A stretch of DNA of 64,000 bases from CAJINA01 sp964647585. GTDB taxonomy: Bacteria > Desulfobacterota > Desulfobacteria > Desulfobacterales > CAJINA01. Made by a program: the position numbers and the translations under genes. The notes under the pieces were generated by a model. The model was not told the origin of the DNA. It saw only the letters and a list, made by a program, of their open reading frames with translations, and searched no databases. This document shows, in pieces, positions 24,292 through 32,374 of this stretch. Each line of letters opens with the position of its first letter. Positions within the stretch are counted from its first letter, which is position 1. Location: NCBI GenBank assembly GCA_964647585.1, contig CAZYGG010000009.1, positions 11,136 to 75,135 of the forward strand. The letters are read 5' to 3'.

Positions 24292-24903
24292 ATGGCTGTA
24301 TTCACCATTTCCAGACAATTTGGAGCAGGCGGCAAAACCCTTGGGAACATGGTCGCGGAGACACTGGGATACACGTTCGCGGACAGCAGTATTATACAGA
24401 TGATCTCAAAACAGGCCAATGTTTCCGCCAAATGGGTCCAATCGTTTGAAAAAGAGGCCGGGGGCATGATGTCCCGGGCCATCTCAAGTATCGTGTCCCA
24501 ACGCATGGTTGACCGTATCCTAAAGGATGAGCGCGGCTATCTGGATGAAAAGATTTATCTGGATTACCTGGTGTTAACGATTGTCCAGATGGCGGATGAA
24601 GGCAATTCGGTAATTCTGGGCCGCGGCAGCCAATACATCCTAAAAGGTCATCCGGATGTTTTCCATATCCTGCTGATCGATGACATGGAGGACCGGGTTA
24701 GATTCATCATGAAGCAGTACAACTACTCCCGTAACCGGGCTGCCAGACTGGTGAACAGTGAGGACAAGCGCCGGGCAAACCTGTACAAGAAGCTTGGGAA
24801 GTATGATTATGATGACCCGTCCCTGTACCACCTCGTATTGAACATGGGGCTGTTCGACCTGCAATCGGCCCACGACATTCTTTGTAACCTGATCACCAAA
24901 TAG
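24292..24903 (+). CDS. Cytidylate kinase-like protein
   Basis: 203 residues, paralogue of the protein at 18582. P-loop 'SRQFGAGGKTLGNMVAETLGY' at about 6-26 keeps a Lys, 'DEGNSVILGRGSQYIL' at about 102-117, and the Arg-rich lid 'RVRFIMKQYNYSRNRAARLV'. Family cytidylate_kin_2, function unknown; common next to signalling genes in Desulfobacterota. Good GGGAGGG site before the ATG. Confidence 0.82.
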   Translation: MAVFTISRQFGAGGKTLGNMVAETLGYTFADSSIIQMISKQANVSAKWVQSFEKEAGGMMSRAISSIVSQRMVDRILKDERGYLDEKIYLDYLVLTIVQMADEGNSVILGRGSQYILKGHPDVFHILLIDDMEDRVRFIMKQYNYSRNRAARLVNSEDKRRANLYKKLGKYDYDDPSLYHLVLNMGLFDLQSAHDILCNLITK

Positions 24904-25238
24904 TCGCGCTCGTCCAGGTGCCGTCGATGGTGATATACAAACTATACTTGTGTGGTTTCTAATGCCCCGACCTGACATTGGTAAGATACCTCCATTGGGA
25001 TCTCACCAATATTGAACTGCCCCCCAAGGATTTATTTCAAACCGGGCTGAATAATACCGCATCTATTCTTTAGCCTTTTTAAAAATGCCGGTACTATGGA
25101 CCCCTGGCAATAGTCCTCAGTGCAGACATCCTAAGCATACATGCAGTTTTAACGGATTGGTGGTACTGGCAAGATTCCAAAGAGATCTAATTATTATCAA
25201 CCCAGCCTGCCGTGTGTCTATTGTTGCAATTTGCAACA
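24904..25238. other. Intergenic region between converging genes
   Basis: No gene. An 11-bp hairpin with one mismatch (ATTGGTAAGAT 24977-24987 with ATCTCACCAAT 25000-25010) has no T-run. The right end carries the perfect dyad at 25223-25237. Confidence 0.45.
25223..25237. promoter_or_regulatory. Perfect dyad GTTGCAATTTGCAAC, likely activator binding site
   Basis: Seven-base arms around a central T, one base beyond the stop codon of the sigma-54 activator gene. The two imperfect copies upstream of the cooS promoter (26680-26694 and 26712-26726) match it at 12 of 15 positions each. Confidence 0.55.
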
Positions 25239-26603
25239 CTATTTCTGTCGGTACCTTCCGTCAATAGTCGGTGATGCAATTTTTAGCGCCCGAATTTTTC
25301 GATACAGGGTGCTCTTATTGATTCCGAGCTCTCTGGCTGCGCGTGTTCGATGTCCGGCGTGTCTCTTAAGGGCCTCTGAAATGTAATTTTTCTCCAGGGC
25401 CTTGAGTGTTAAGGTTTTCCTGGTGCCATCAACCTCCAGTATGTCATCGGGCCGCAGTTCAGGCGGCAGGTGGTTTAATTCGATCAGCCCTCCACGGCAC
25501 AGCACAAAGGCATGCTCCAGGATATTCTCCAATTCGCGAACATTACCTGGATAATCATAGTCCATCAACCTGGCCAAGACCTCTTCCGACACCCCCGCTA
25601 TATCCTTGTTCTGCAAATGGTTGAATTTTGCTACCAGGTGATTAACCAGCAAAGGGATATCCACGCGTCTTTCGTTAAGCTCAGGCAGCGTGAAGTGAAC
25701 AATCCGGATACGATAGAACAAGTCTTGGCGAAATTCGCCAAGCTTTACTTGCTTGGCCAGGTCTTTATTGGTTGCCGCTATGATGCGGACATCCACTTTA
25801 ACCGGCTCCAGCCCCCCAAGTGCTTCAATGGTACGTTCCTGGAGCACGCGTAGGAGCCGCACCTGCATGGCCGGTGAAATATCTCCGATTTCGTCCAGAA
25901 AGAGCGTGCCACCCTGGGCAAGCGCGAACCGACCGGGTTTGTCTCTGGCCGCACCAGTAAAGGCCCCGGCTTTATACCCGAACAGCTCGGACTCCAACAG
26001 TGTGTCCGGGAGTGCTGCACAGTTGATAGCCACAAATGGCCGGTTTTTCCGAGGGGACAGGTTGTGGATGGCCCTGGCGAACAACTCCTTGCCGGTCCCG
26101 CTTTTGCCCCCGATAAGGACGGTGCTGGTACTTTGGGCGACCTGAGGCAATATCGCGAAAAGACTGCGCATGGACGGACTTCGGCCAATGATATCTTCAA
26201 AGGTATAGCGCTGTTCCAACTGTTTTTGCAATTGTTCGACCTGGCTCAAGTCCTGGAATGTTTCGACACCACCGACAATACTGCCGGCATCATCAAACAA
26301 AAGTGCCGTGGATATACGGATGGCCACCTGTTTTCCGGATTCGGTGGTAATGCGGGTCATGGTGTTGGTGACTGGTTTTCCGGATTCCATGGTCTGTTTA
26401 AGCGCACAATTATTTTCACAGATCGAGGCCCGGAAAATATCCTTGCAATAACATCCCAGGGCATCTTTACGATCAACCCCAGTAATACGTTCGGCAGCAC
26501 GATTAAACGCCGTAATTTTCCAATTTCGGTCGATGGTGAAAACCCCGTCGTTAATCGAGTTTAGAATCTCATATTGAAACTGAGTGCTAAGGTTTTTTCC
26601 CAC
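25239..26603 (-). CDS. PAS-domain sigma-54-dependent transcriptional activator
   Basis: 454 residues from a GTG at 26603 with GGGAG upstream. Order: PAS domain (about 9-125), AAA+ domain (135-365) with Walker A 'GGKSGTGKE', GAFTGA loop at 213-218 (contacts sigma-54), Walker B 'GGTLFLDEIGD', and a Fis-type HTH at about 405-445 ('HRTRAARELGINKSTLYRKI'). The PAS domain carries a cysteine group C51, C53, C62 and C66, which could bind an Fe-S cluster or act as a redox switch. Divergent from cooS, whose promoter is of the -24/-12 type, so it is the likely activator of the CO dehydrogenase operon. Confidence 0.92.
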   Translation of the reverse strand: MGKNLSTQFQYEILNSINDGVFTIDRNWKITAFNRAAERITGVDRKDALGCYCKDIFRASICENNCALKQTMESGKPVTNTMTRITTESGKQVAIRISTALLFDDAGSIVGGVETFQDLSQVEQLQKQLEQRYTFEDIIGRSPSMRSLFAILPQVAQSTSTVLIGGKSGTGKELFARAIHNLSPRKNRPFVAINCAALPDTLLESELFGYKAGAFTGAARDKPGRFALAQGGTLFLDEIGDISPAMQVRLLRVLQERTIEALGGLEPVKVDVRIIAATNKDLAKQVKLGEFRQDLFYRIRIVHFTLPELNERRVDIPLLVNHLVAKFNHLQNKDIAGVSEEVLARLMDYDYPGNVRELENILEHAFVLCRGGLIELNHLPPELRPDDILEVDGTRKTLTLKALEKNYISEALKRHAGHRTRAARELGINKSTLYRKIRALKIASPTIDGRYRQK

Positions 26604-26679
26604 GGTATTGCTCCCTGGTGGCTTCGATTTTTTGGTCCGGATAGCCGGTCTAATCCCTATCTCTTGTGTAGTTTATTTC

Positions 26680-26694
26680 GGTGCAAATAGCAAC
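26680..26694. promoter_or_regulatory. Upstream activator site 1 (GGTGCAAATAGCAAC)
   Basis: Matches the perfect dyad at 25223-25237 in 12 of 15 positions. Its centre is 32 bases (three helical turns) from site 2, the classical arrangement for a bacterial enhancer. Confidence 0.5.
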
Positions 26695-26711
26695 AGTGAC
26701 AGGCTGTTACC

Positions 26712-26726
26712 GTTGCAATTTGCCCA
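26712..26726. promoter_or_regulatory. Upstream activator site 2 (GTTGCAATTTGCCCA)
   Basis: The first 12 of 15 bases equal the perfect dyad. Lies about 97 bases upstream of the -24 element. Confidence 0.5.
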
Positions 26727-26813
26727 AGTAATGCCAGCCCACTTTTCACCTTGAATAACAATTATATCTTAATTTTCTGATAGTTATAAGGCTTTCAGGT
26801 TGGCTTCGAAATC

Positions 26814-26829
26814 TGGCACGCCCCTTGCT
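26814..26829 (+). promoter_or_regulatory. Sigma-54 promoter of the CODH operon
   Basis: TGGCACG (26814-26820), CCCC, TTGCT (26825-26829): a full match to the -24/-12 consensus TGGCACG-N4-TTGCW. Expected start of transcription near 26841, 67 bases before the cooS ATG. Confidence 0.88.
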
Positions 26830-26907
26830 CAAAAGAATCAGTAACAAGATAACTCAACGGCAGATTCCAACCAGCAACCACATGGATAAGCCAAAAAGGA
26901 GGCGCCG

Positions 26908-28944
26908 ATGGCTGAAAAGAGAGTTAAAAACAGTGCCGGGCAGGCCGGTAAGGAAAAGAAAGCAGACCCAATGGCGGTGTCCATTGATGCCGCGACCCAG
27001 GAGATGCTGGCCCGGGCCCAGGAAATGGACATTGAAACGGTTTTTGACCGTGCTGTGAAAATGAAGCCCTGCAACATTGGAACCCAGGGCACCTGTTGTA
27101 AAAATTGCGGTATGGGCCCCTGCCGCCTGCCGCTTCCTAAAAAGGGGCTTGAGGGTGAAGACACGCGCAAAGGTTTATGTGGGGCCACAGCCAATACCAT
27201 CGCAGCCCGCAACTTCATCCGTATGATTGCCGGAGGTGCTGCCGCGCATTCAGACCATGGCCGGTGCGTTGCGGAAGTGTTCATGAGTGCGGCCAGACAA
27301 GACAATGAGGCCTATAAGATCAAAGATACCTTTAAACTGCTTTCAATCGCGCCCTATTTCAATGTTGAGACCAAGGTCGAAGTCGATGGTGAGCTGCTTG
27401 ATCGGGCCACCGAAGAAATAGCCCTGGAAATTGCCGAAAAAGCGCTGAACGAATGGGGCAAGCCGGAAGGTGAGCTGGCGTATCTAAAACGAGCGCCGGA
27501 CGCGCTGTATGAGAAGTGGAAAACAAACGGGGTGCTGCCGCGGAATATTGACAGGGAAATTGTAGAAATTATGCACCGTACGCATATCGGTGTTGACCAG
27601 GATTACAAAAACCTTATGAAACAGGGCACGCGCGCTGCTATCGCCGATGGCTGGGGCGGTTCCATGCTGGCCACCGACCTCCAGGATGTTTTGTTTGGTA
27701 CGCCCTACCCGGTGCAATCCGAAGCAAACCTGGGCGTGCTTAAAGAAGACCATGTCAACATCGTCATTCATGGCCATGAGCCGGTCCTTTCCGAAATGAT
27801 TGTCGCGAGTTCACAAACCCCAGAAATGATCGAGTACGCAAAGTCAAAAGGAGCCAAAGGGATCCAGCTGTCGGGTATCTGTTGTACGGCCAACGAAATC
27901 CTGCAGCGTCACGGGGTTCCCCTGTGCGGCACGTTTTTGCAGCAGGAACTGGCCATTATTACCGGTGCCGTGGATGCCATGGTGGTGGATATCCAGTGCA
28001 TCTTCCAGAACGTGGCCAACGTGGCCAATTGTTTCCACACCAAGTTGATCACCACCCATCCGATTGCCAAAATGGAACAGGACAATGTCATTCATATTGA
28101 ATTTGATGAGCATTACGCCATCGATGATGCCAAAAAAATTATTAAGATGGCCATAGACAACTTCCCGAACAGATCGGCCGACGTCATGATCCCGACGCAT
28201 AAGGCAACCCAGGTAGCCGGCTTCGGCGTTGAATCGATCGAATACCATTTGGGAGGCATGTTTCGCGGATCCTATTTCACCTTGAATGACAATATCATTA
28301 ACGGCCGCATTCGGGGTGTGGCCGGCGTGGTCGGCTGTAACAACGCCCGCACCAAACACAACGAGGGCCATATCGAGGTCGTCAAGGAACTGATTAAAAA
28401 TGATGTCCTCGTCATTACAACCGGGTGCAACGGTATCGCCTGCGCCATGGAAGGACTGCTGACGCCTGAAGCAGCCAGTGTCTATTGCGGCCCCGGCCTG
28501 GCGGAGGTTTGTGAAACTGTAGGAATCCCGCCAGTTCTCCACATGGGCTCCTGTGTCGATAACAGCCGGATACTGCTGGCAGCTACGGAAATGGTCAAAG
28601 CCGGTGGCCTTGGAAACGACATCAGCGAACTGCCGGTGGCCGGCAGCGCTCCCGAATGGATGAGTGAAAAAGCGATCAGTATTGGCCATTATTTTGTTGC
28701 CTCGGGTGTCTATACCGTCTTTGGTGTCACTTTTCCGACATCGGGTGCCCCGGTATTTCAAAAGTATCTGTTTGAGACGTTTGAGGAGATGTACGGTGGC
28801 ATGTGGGATTTAGAGATTGACCCAGTTAAGCATGCCCGCAAAATGATTGCCCATATCGACAAGAAACGAAAAGCCCTGGGCATAGACCGAGCCCGGGAAA
28901 GGGTGATGGTCGATATGGCAACCCGGCGAGATATTGCGGTGTAA
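26908..28944 (+). CDS. cooS: Anaerobic Ni-Fe carbon monoxide dehydrogenase catalytic subunit
   Basis: 678 residues. Interconverts CO + H2O and CO2 + 2e- + 2H+ in the cytosol. N-terminal cysteines C55 and C63 fit the D cluster; C64, C67, C72 and C91 fit the B cluster ('CNIGTQGTCCKNCGMGPC'). C-cluster ligands are visible: His in 'VIHGHEPVLSE', Cys in 'GICCTANEI', 'VDIQCIFQN', 'VVGCNNART', 'TTGCNGIAC' and 'MGSCVDNSR'. A good GGAGG site precedes the ATG. No cooF ferredoxin, cooC or acs gene follows; instead come Fe-S handling genes, so electron acceptor and Ni insertion partner are open (the Mrp protein at 29581 is a candidate for the latter). Confidence 0.95.
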   Translation: MAEKRVKNSAGQAGKEKKADPMAVSIDAATQEMLARAQEMDIETVFDRAVKMKPCNIGTQGTCCKNCGMGPCRLPLPKKGLEGEDTRKGLCGATANTIAARNFIRMIAGGAAAHSDHGRCVAEVFMSAARQDNEAYKIKDTFKLLSIAPYFNVETKVEVDGELLDRATEEIALEIAEKALNEWGKPEGELAYLKRAPDALYEKWKTNGVLPRNIDREIVEIMHRTHIGVDQDYKNLMKQGTRAAIADGWGGSMLATDLQDVLFGTPYPVQSEANLGVLKEDHVNIVIHGHEPVLSEMIVASSQTPEMIEYAKSKGAKGIQLSGICCTANEILQRHGVPLCGTFLQQELAIITGAVDAMVVDIQCIFQNVANVANCFHTKLITTHPIAKMEQDNVIHIEFDEHYAIDDAKKIIKMAIDNFPNRSADVMIPTHKATQVAGFGVESIEYHLGGMFRGSYFTLNDNIINGRIRGVAGVVGCNNARTKHNEGHIEVVKELIKNDVLVITTGCNGIACAMEGLLTPEAASVYCGPGLAEVCETVGIPPVLHMGSCVDNSRILLAATEMVKAGGLGNDISELPVAGSAPEWMSEKAISIGHYFVASGVYTVFGVTFPTSGAPVFQKYLFETFEEMYGGMWDLEIDPVKHARKMIAHIDKKRKALGIDRARERVMVDMATRRDIAV

Positions 28945-29065
28945 AATCGACCCGGCCGCGTAGATCCGGCCGGCAATAGGTTGTACAACCGGAATGAAGA
29001 CAGCTTGAACAGCGGACAGAATCGCTGATTTCAAAACAAAGCAAACTTTAAAGGAGGTAAATACT

Positions 29066-29401
29066 ATGCCTGGATTTGATCAAAGTGGACCCATGGGAGC
29101 CGGCCCGATGACGGGTGGGGCTCGGGGTCGCTGCGGCACCCCTGCCCCGGAGTATGGCGAGGTTCGTTCCAGAGCGACTGCATTTGGCAGAGGCCGGGGC
29201 AATCAACACGGGGCCCGGGGCGGCCGGAAGCCCGGCCGCAGAATGTTCGGGGGTTATGGCAATCGGTTTGCCGCCGCCCCCCCGGTAACAGTTGGGAATC
29301 CGGCCGCCGAACTGGATCTGATCCGTACGGAGGCCGGCGAGCTGAAGGTGACCCTGCAAACTATCAACAATCGGATCACCGAAATGGAAAAGCTGTTATA
29401 G
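29066..29401 (+). CDS. DUF5320-type Gly/Arg-rich small protein
   Basis: 111 residues. N-terminus 'MPGFDQSGPMGAGPMTGGARGRC' is the mark of the DUF5320 family, followed by a Gly/Arg-rich middle and a short C-terminal coiled coil ('RTEAGELKVTLQTINNRITEMEKLL'). Such proteins accompany NifX-like and Mrp ATPase genes in anaerobes; role unknown. A very strong AAAGGAGGT site lies before the ATG. The same C-terminal coiled-coil motif closes the NifX-like protein at 30610. Confidence 0.75.
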   Translation: MPGFDQSGPMGAGPMTGGARGRCGTPAPEYGEVRSRATAFGRGRGNQHGARGGRKPGRRMFGGYGNRFAAAPPVTVGNPAAELDLIRTEAGELKVTLQTINNRITEMEKLL

Positions 29402-29580
29402 GCGCGGGCCGATTTGATTTGGCGCGCCGGCAAGTTGATCTTTGCCCCGGCCCCGGCCAACTGTTTGCACCGGGTTACCGGGACAAAGAATAGGCGCCGA
29501 AAGCCGCCATTAAGCAGCCGCTAATTCAACTGAAGAAAACTTACAATTTAAATGATGGATGAGAAGAAAGGTTCCACAGA

Positions 29581-30411
29581 ATGCAAATCGCTCAAATAGC
29601 AGACAAGATGCCGCAACCCGACCCGGATGAACTGGCCCGGCAGTCACTGCAGAAAATCAGACAAAAATTGATCGTGATGAGTGGTAAAGGCGGTGTCGGC
29701 AAGACGAGCGTCTCCGTCAACCTGGCCATCGCCCTCGCCACCCGGGGATCCAAGGTCGGCCTGCTGGATGTTGACATTCACGGACCGGATATTCCCCGCA
29801 TGCTGGGGCTGCAGGACATGTTGAGTGCCGGCGAGGGTCGCCGGATTCAACCGTTGGCCTTTTCCGATAACCTTTCCACAGTTTCGATGGAATCGCTTCT
29901 GGCGAATAAAGATGAAGCCGTCATCTGGCGGGGGCCGATGAAACACACCGCCATCCGGCAGTTTATCGGCGAAGTGAACTGGGGGGCCCTTGACTTTCTG
30001 GTAATAGACGCGCCTCCGGGCACCGGGGACGAACCGTTGACCGTGGCGCAGCTCATCAAAGATGCCCAGGCCATCATCGTCACCACCCCCCAGGAAGTCG
30101 CGCTGGCGGATGTCCGTAAATCAATCAACTTTTGCAAAACCGTAAAAATGGAAATCCGGGGACTGATTGAAAACATGAGCGGCTACACCTGCCCGCACTG
30201 CTCAGAGACAGTTGAAATTTTCGGTGCCGGCGGTGGTGAAAGGACTGCCCTGGCCGCAGGGCTGCCCTTCCTGGGTAAGATCCCTTTTGATCCGGATATG
30301 GTTAAATGCGCGGATGCGGGCATTTCCTATCAATCACAGCACAAGTGGTCCGCAGGGGCGGTAGCCTTTAAAAAAATCGCGGACCTGCTTTCAAATACAA
30401 CCGACAATTGA
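29581..30411 (+). CDS. Mrp/NBP35-type P-loop ATPase, Fe-S carrier
   Basis: 276 residues. Deviant Walker A 'MSGKGGVGKTSVSVNLAIALA' around 35-53, switch region 'DVDIHGPDIPRMLG', 'DFLVIDAPPGTGDE', and a CxxC in 'MSGYTCPHCSETVEIFG' that holds a bridging cluster in dimers. Assembles or transfers Fe-S clusters; in Desulfovibrio related ATPases belong to the orange protein (ORP) complex. Place between cooS and a NifX-like gene suggests service to the CO dehydrogenase or an ORP-like complex. Confidence 0.9.
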   Translation: MQIAQIADKMPQPDPDELARQSLQKIRQKLIVMSGKGGVGKTSVSVNLAIALATRGSKVGLLDVDIHGPDIPRMLGLQDMLSAGEGRRIQPLAFSDNLSTVSMESLLANKDEAVIWRGPMKHTAIRQFIGEVNWGALDFLVIDAPPGTGDEPLTVAQLIKDAQAIIVTTPQEVALADVRKSINFCKTVKMEIRGLIENMSGYTCPHCSETVEIFGAGGGERTALAAGLPFLGKIPFDPDMVKCADAGISYQSQHKWSAGAVAFKKIADLLSNTTDN

Positions 30412-30609
30412 CAGCAAACCTGGTTACCAAATAATAATCAATGGAAAGATCAAAGCAAAAGCCGGGGTATAGATTATTGAAGGCGCGCATCCTTGCAAAC
30501 CCGAAAATATATCTGCTTATCCACCCTGATGGTCCCGCGCTCCTTGCGGATACCGGGCCAAAGGGCCCCGATCGAAAATTTATCTACCGGCAAAATGAAG
30601 GAGGATAAC

Positions 30610-31200
30610 ATGAAGGTGGCGGTAAGCGCTGTCGGCGACAACCTGGATACCGGGATGGATCCACGTTTTGGACGCTGCGGCTATTTTATTGTTGTGGAAA
30701 CCGATGACCTGACTTTTCAGGCATATGAAAATGCCAATGCGGAATTACCGCAAAGCGCCGGAATTCAAGCGGCCAGTTTCGTTGCCTCGACAGGTGTCGG
30801 GGTGGTACTCACCGGGAACTGCGGACCGAAAGCAATGGACGTCCTTCTCACGGGAGGTATCCAGGTATTCACTGGTCAGTCAGGAACCGTTCGGGAGGCG
30901 GTTGAAAGATACCGAAACGGCACCCTGCCGGCAGCCGCCTCTATTGAAAACGGGGCAACCGGCGGCACCAGGGGCGGAGGCGGGTGCGGCGGCAGAGGGA
31001 TGGGCAGCGGGCGTGGCATGGGCGGCAGATGTGGTCTGGGCGGCAGCCGCGGGATAGGACAGGGCGCGGGCAGCTTCTCCGGAATGTCCCCGGCAAAACC
31101 GCCTCAAACCGGAGCTCTGGCCGAGCTCAAGACGTACGCGGCCGAACTTCAGCAGCAGATGGAAGCGATAACATCGCGTATCGAGCAGATGGAAAAGTAA
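30610..31200 (+). CDS. NifX/NifB-like dinitrogenase iron-molybdenum cofactor family protein
   Basis: 196 residues from the ATG at 30610, with GAAGGAGG 7 bases upstream. NifX-like domain about 1-115: 'MKVAVSAVGDNLDTGMDPRFGRC' start, 'GVGVVLTGNCGPKAMDVL', 'GIQVFTGQSGTVREAVERY'. Then a Gly/Arg-rich linker (about 125-165) and a C-terminal coiled coil. The domain binds metal cofactors in NifX and ORP; the linker resembles the DUF5320 neighbour, as if the two genes share a scaffold. No nif structural genes are near. Confidence 0.85.
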   Translation: MKVAVSAVGDNLDTGMDPRFGRCGYFIVVETDDLTFQAYENANAELPQSAGIQAASFVASTGVGVVLTGNCGPKAMDVLLTGGIQVFTGQSGTVREAVERYRNGTLPAAASIENGATGGTRGGGGCGGRGMGSGRGMGGRCGLGGSRGIGQGAGSFSGMSPAKPPQTGALAELKTYAAELQQQMEAITSRIEQMEK

Positions 31201-31247
31201 AAACTATCTCTAATAGGTCCTGGGATACCAGGTGACAGGTACATAAA

Positions 31248-31676
31248 ATGAGTGATCCAATTGATGCTTTTGTAGACAATCTTCAGAAGCAGATATTTGC
31301 TGAAACTCGCGATGCTTACGGCGAAGCAGGATTCAACCGCTGGCGGCATCCGCTCCACAGTGGTAAGCTGGAAAACCCGGATTCACACGCGCGGATTACA
31401 GGCAAATGCGGTGATACCATCGAAATTTTCCTCCTCTTTGAAAACGGGCGGGTAAAAACCGCCACGTACACCACCGATGGCTGCGGTTCAAGCACCGTCT
31501 GCGGTTCTTTTACCGCGGGAATGGCCATCGGTAAAACCCCGGATGAGCTTATCGAAATTACCGGTGAAAAAGTTCTGGCAGAAATCGGGACCTTCCCCGA
31601 AAATGAGCAACACTGCGCTTTTCTGGCGGTGGAAGCCCTCCATGCTGCGTTAGAGCAATATATGCAGAAATGCTGA
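31248..31676 (+). CDS. NifU/IscU-type iron-sulfur scaffold protein
   Basis: 142 residues. The three scaffold cysteines appear in 'ITGKCGDTIEIF', 'TTDGCGSSTVCGSF' and 'ENEQHCAFLAVEAL', with the family's Asp at the first site. Builds [2Fe-2S]/[4Fe-4S] clusters for transfer. N-terminal extension of about 40 residues relative to IscU. Same direction, 47 bases after the NifX-like gene: last intact member of the CODH accessory set. Confidence 0.87.
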   Translation: MSDPIDAFVDNLQKQIFAETRDAYGEAGFNRWRHPLHSGKLENPDSHARITGKCGDTIEIFLLFENGRVKTATYTTDGCGSSTVCGSFTAGMAIGKTPDELIEITGEKVLAEIGTFPENEQHCAFLAVEALHAALEQYMQKC

Positions 31677-32374
31677 CGTAAAAATTATCAATTACTTTGA
31701 TTTATCTGTAATGCGAAACATCGATGACCCTTTGGGCAGAACAGATCGCCTGGTATTCCCCGAACGGATAATAGGTGTATGGGCCCAGTTCTATGGTCGT
31801 CAAATAGGGGGTTGCCTCTGGTATGAGTTAGAATTGTAAGAAAGATTAATAAACGCTCTTATCACCGGCAGATGCAGGATGGATACCTTCCAGATTCTTA
31901 CAGAGGCTGGAATTTATGTTTACCTGAAACAATCCGGAACCGTAAAAGAGGTCCTGGAAAAGTATACCCAGGGTATGTTGCGGCGAGCCACAAGCCATAC
32001 ACCGCACGAAGGTTCTTGACATAGCGTCTCCTGCAGATGCAGCGATTAAACGAAAACTGGAAAGCCGGAGCCACCTACTAAGAGTTTCGCCATTGGCAAA
32101 GCTGGAATGCCGGTTACAGGTATCTATATATCTTTAACTATTGAAACTTTCTGCCTCAAGGGGTCCGACCTTAGGAGTGGATTATCTGATACAGTCCCCG
32201 CCTTTGCCAATTGCCGCCGCCTGCTATTTATCATAACATTTTAGATAGTTTTTATAATTTTAATGGTTGGCGAGCCTTCCAAGCCGATACCGTGATCCGA
32301 CATGCCCCATGAGGTCTTTTCCACCACATAACCCCAAACTTGACCACTGCCACAATGGACCCTATCTTTATTAG
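31677..32374. other. Long intergenic region with decayed coding sequence
   Basis: Contains the NifX-like remnant at 31840-32019. A 42-codon open frame at 31711-31839 (MRNIDDPLG start) matches nothing I recognise. No terminator with a T-run was found after the scaffold gene. Confidence 0.4.
31840..32019 (+). pseudogene. Remnant of a NifX-like gene
   Basis: Reading from 31840 gives a frame ending at TGA 32017-32019 whose sequence 'LITGRCRMD', 'LTEAGIYVY', 'QSGTVKEVLEKYTQGML' lines up with 'VLTGNCGPKAMD', 'LTGGIQVFT', 'QSGTVREAVERYRNGTL' of the intact gene at 30610. The N-terminal half of the domain is missing and a TAA lies just upstream in frame. Most simply a decayed tandem duplicate. Confidence 0.7.

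Larger units (their letters stand above)
26604..26907. other. Divergent control region of the CODH operon
   Basis: Contains two imperfect copies of the TTGCAA-type dyad, a further small dyad AACAG-N7-CTGTT (26692-26708) and the sigma-54 promoter, listed separately. Confidence 0.6.

Noticed and set aside
24977..25010. 11-bp hairpin after the second cytidylate kinase-like gene as a terminator
   Set aside because: One mismatch and no T-run on either side; left as an unexplained hairpin.
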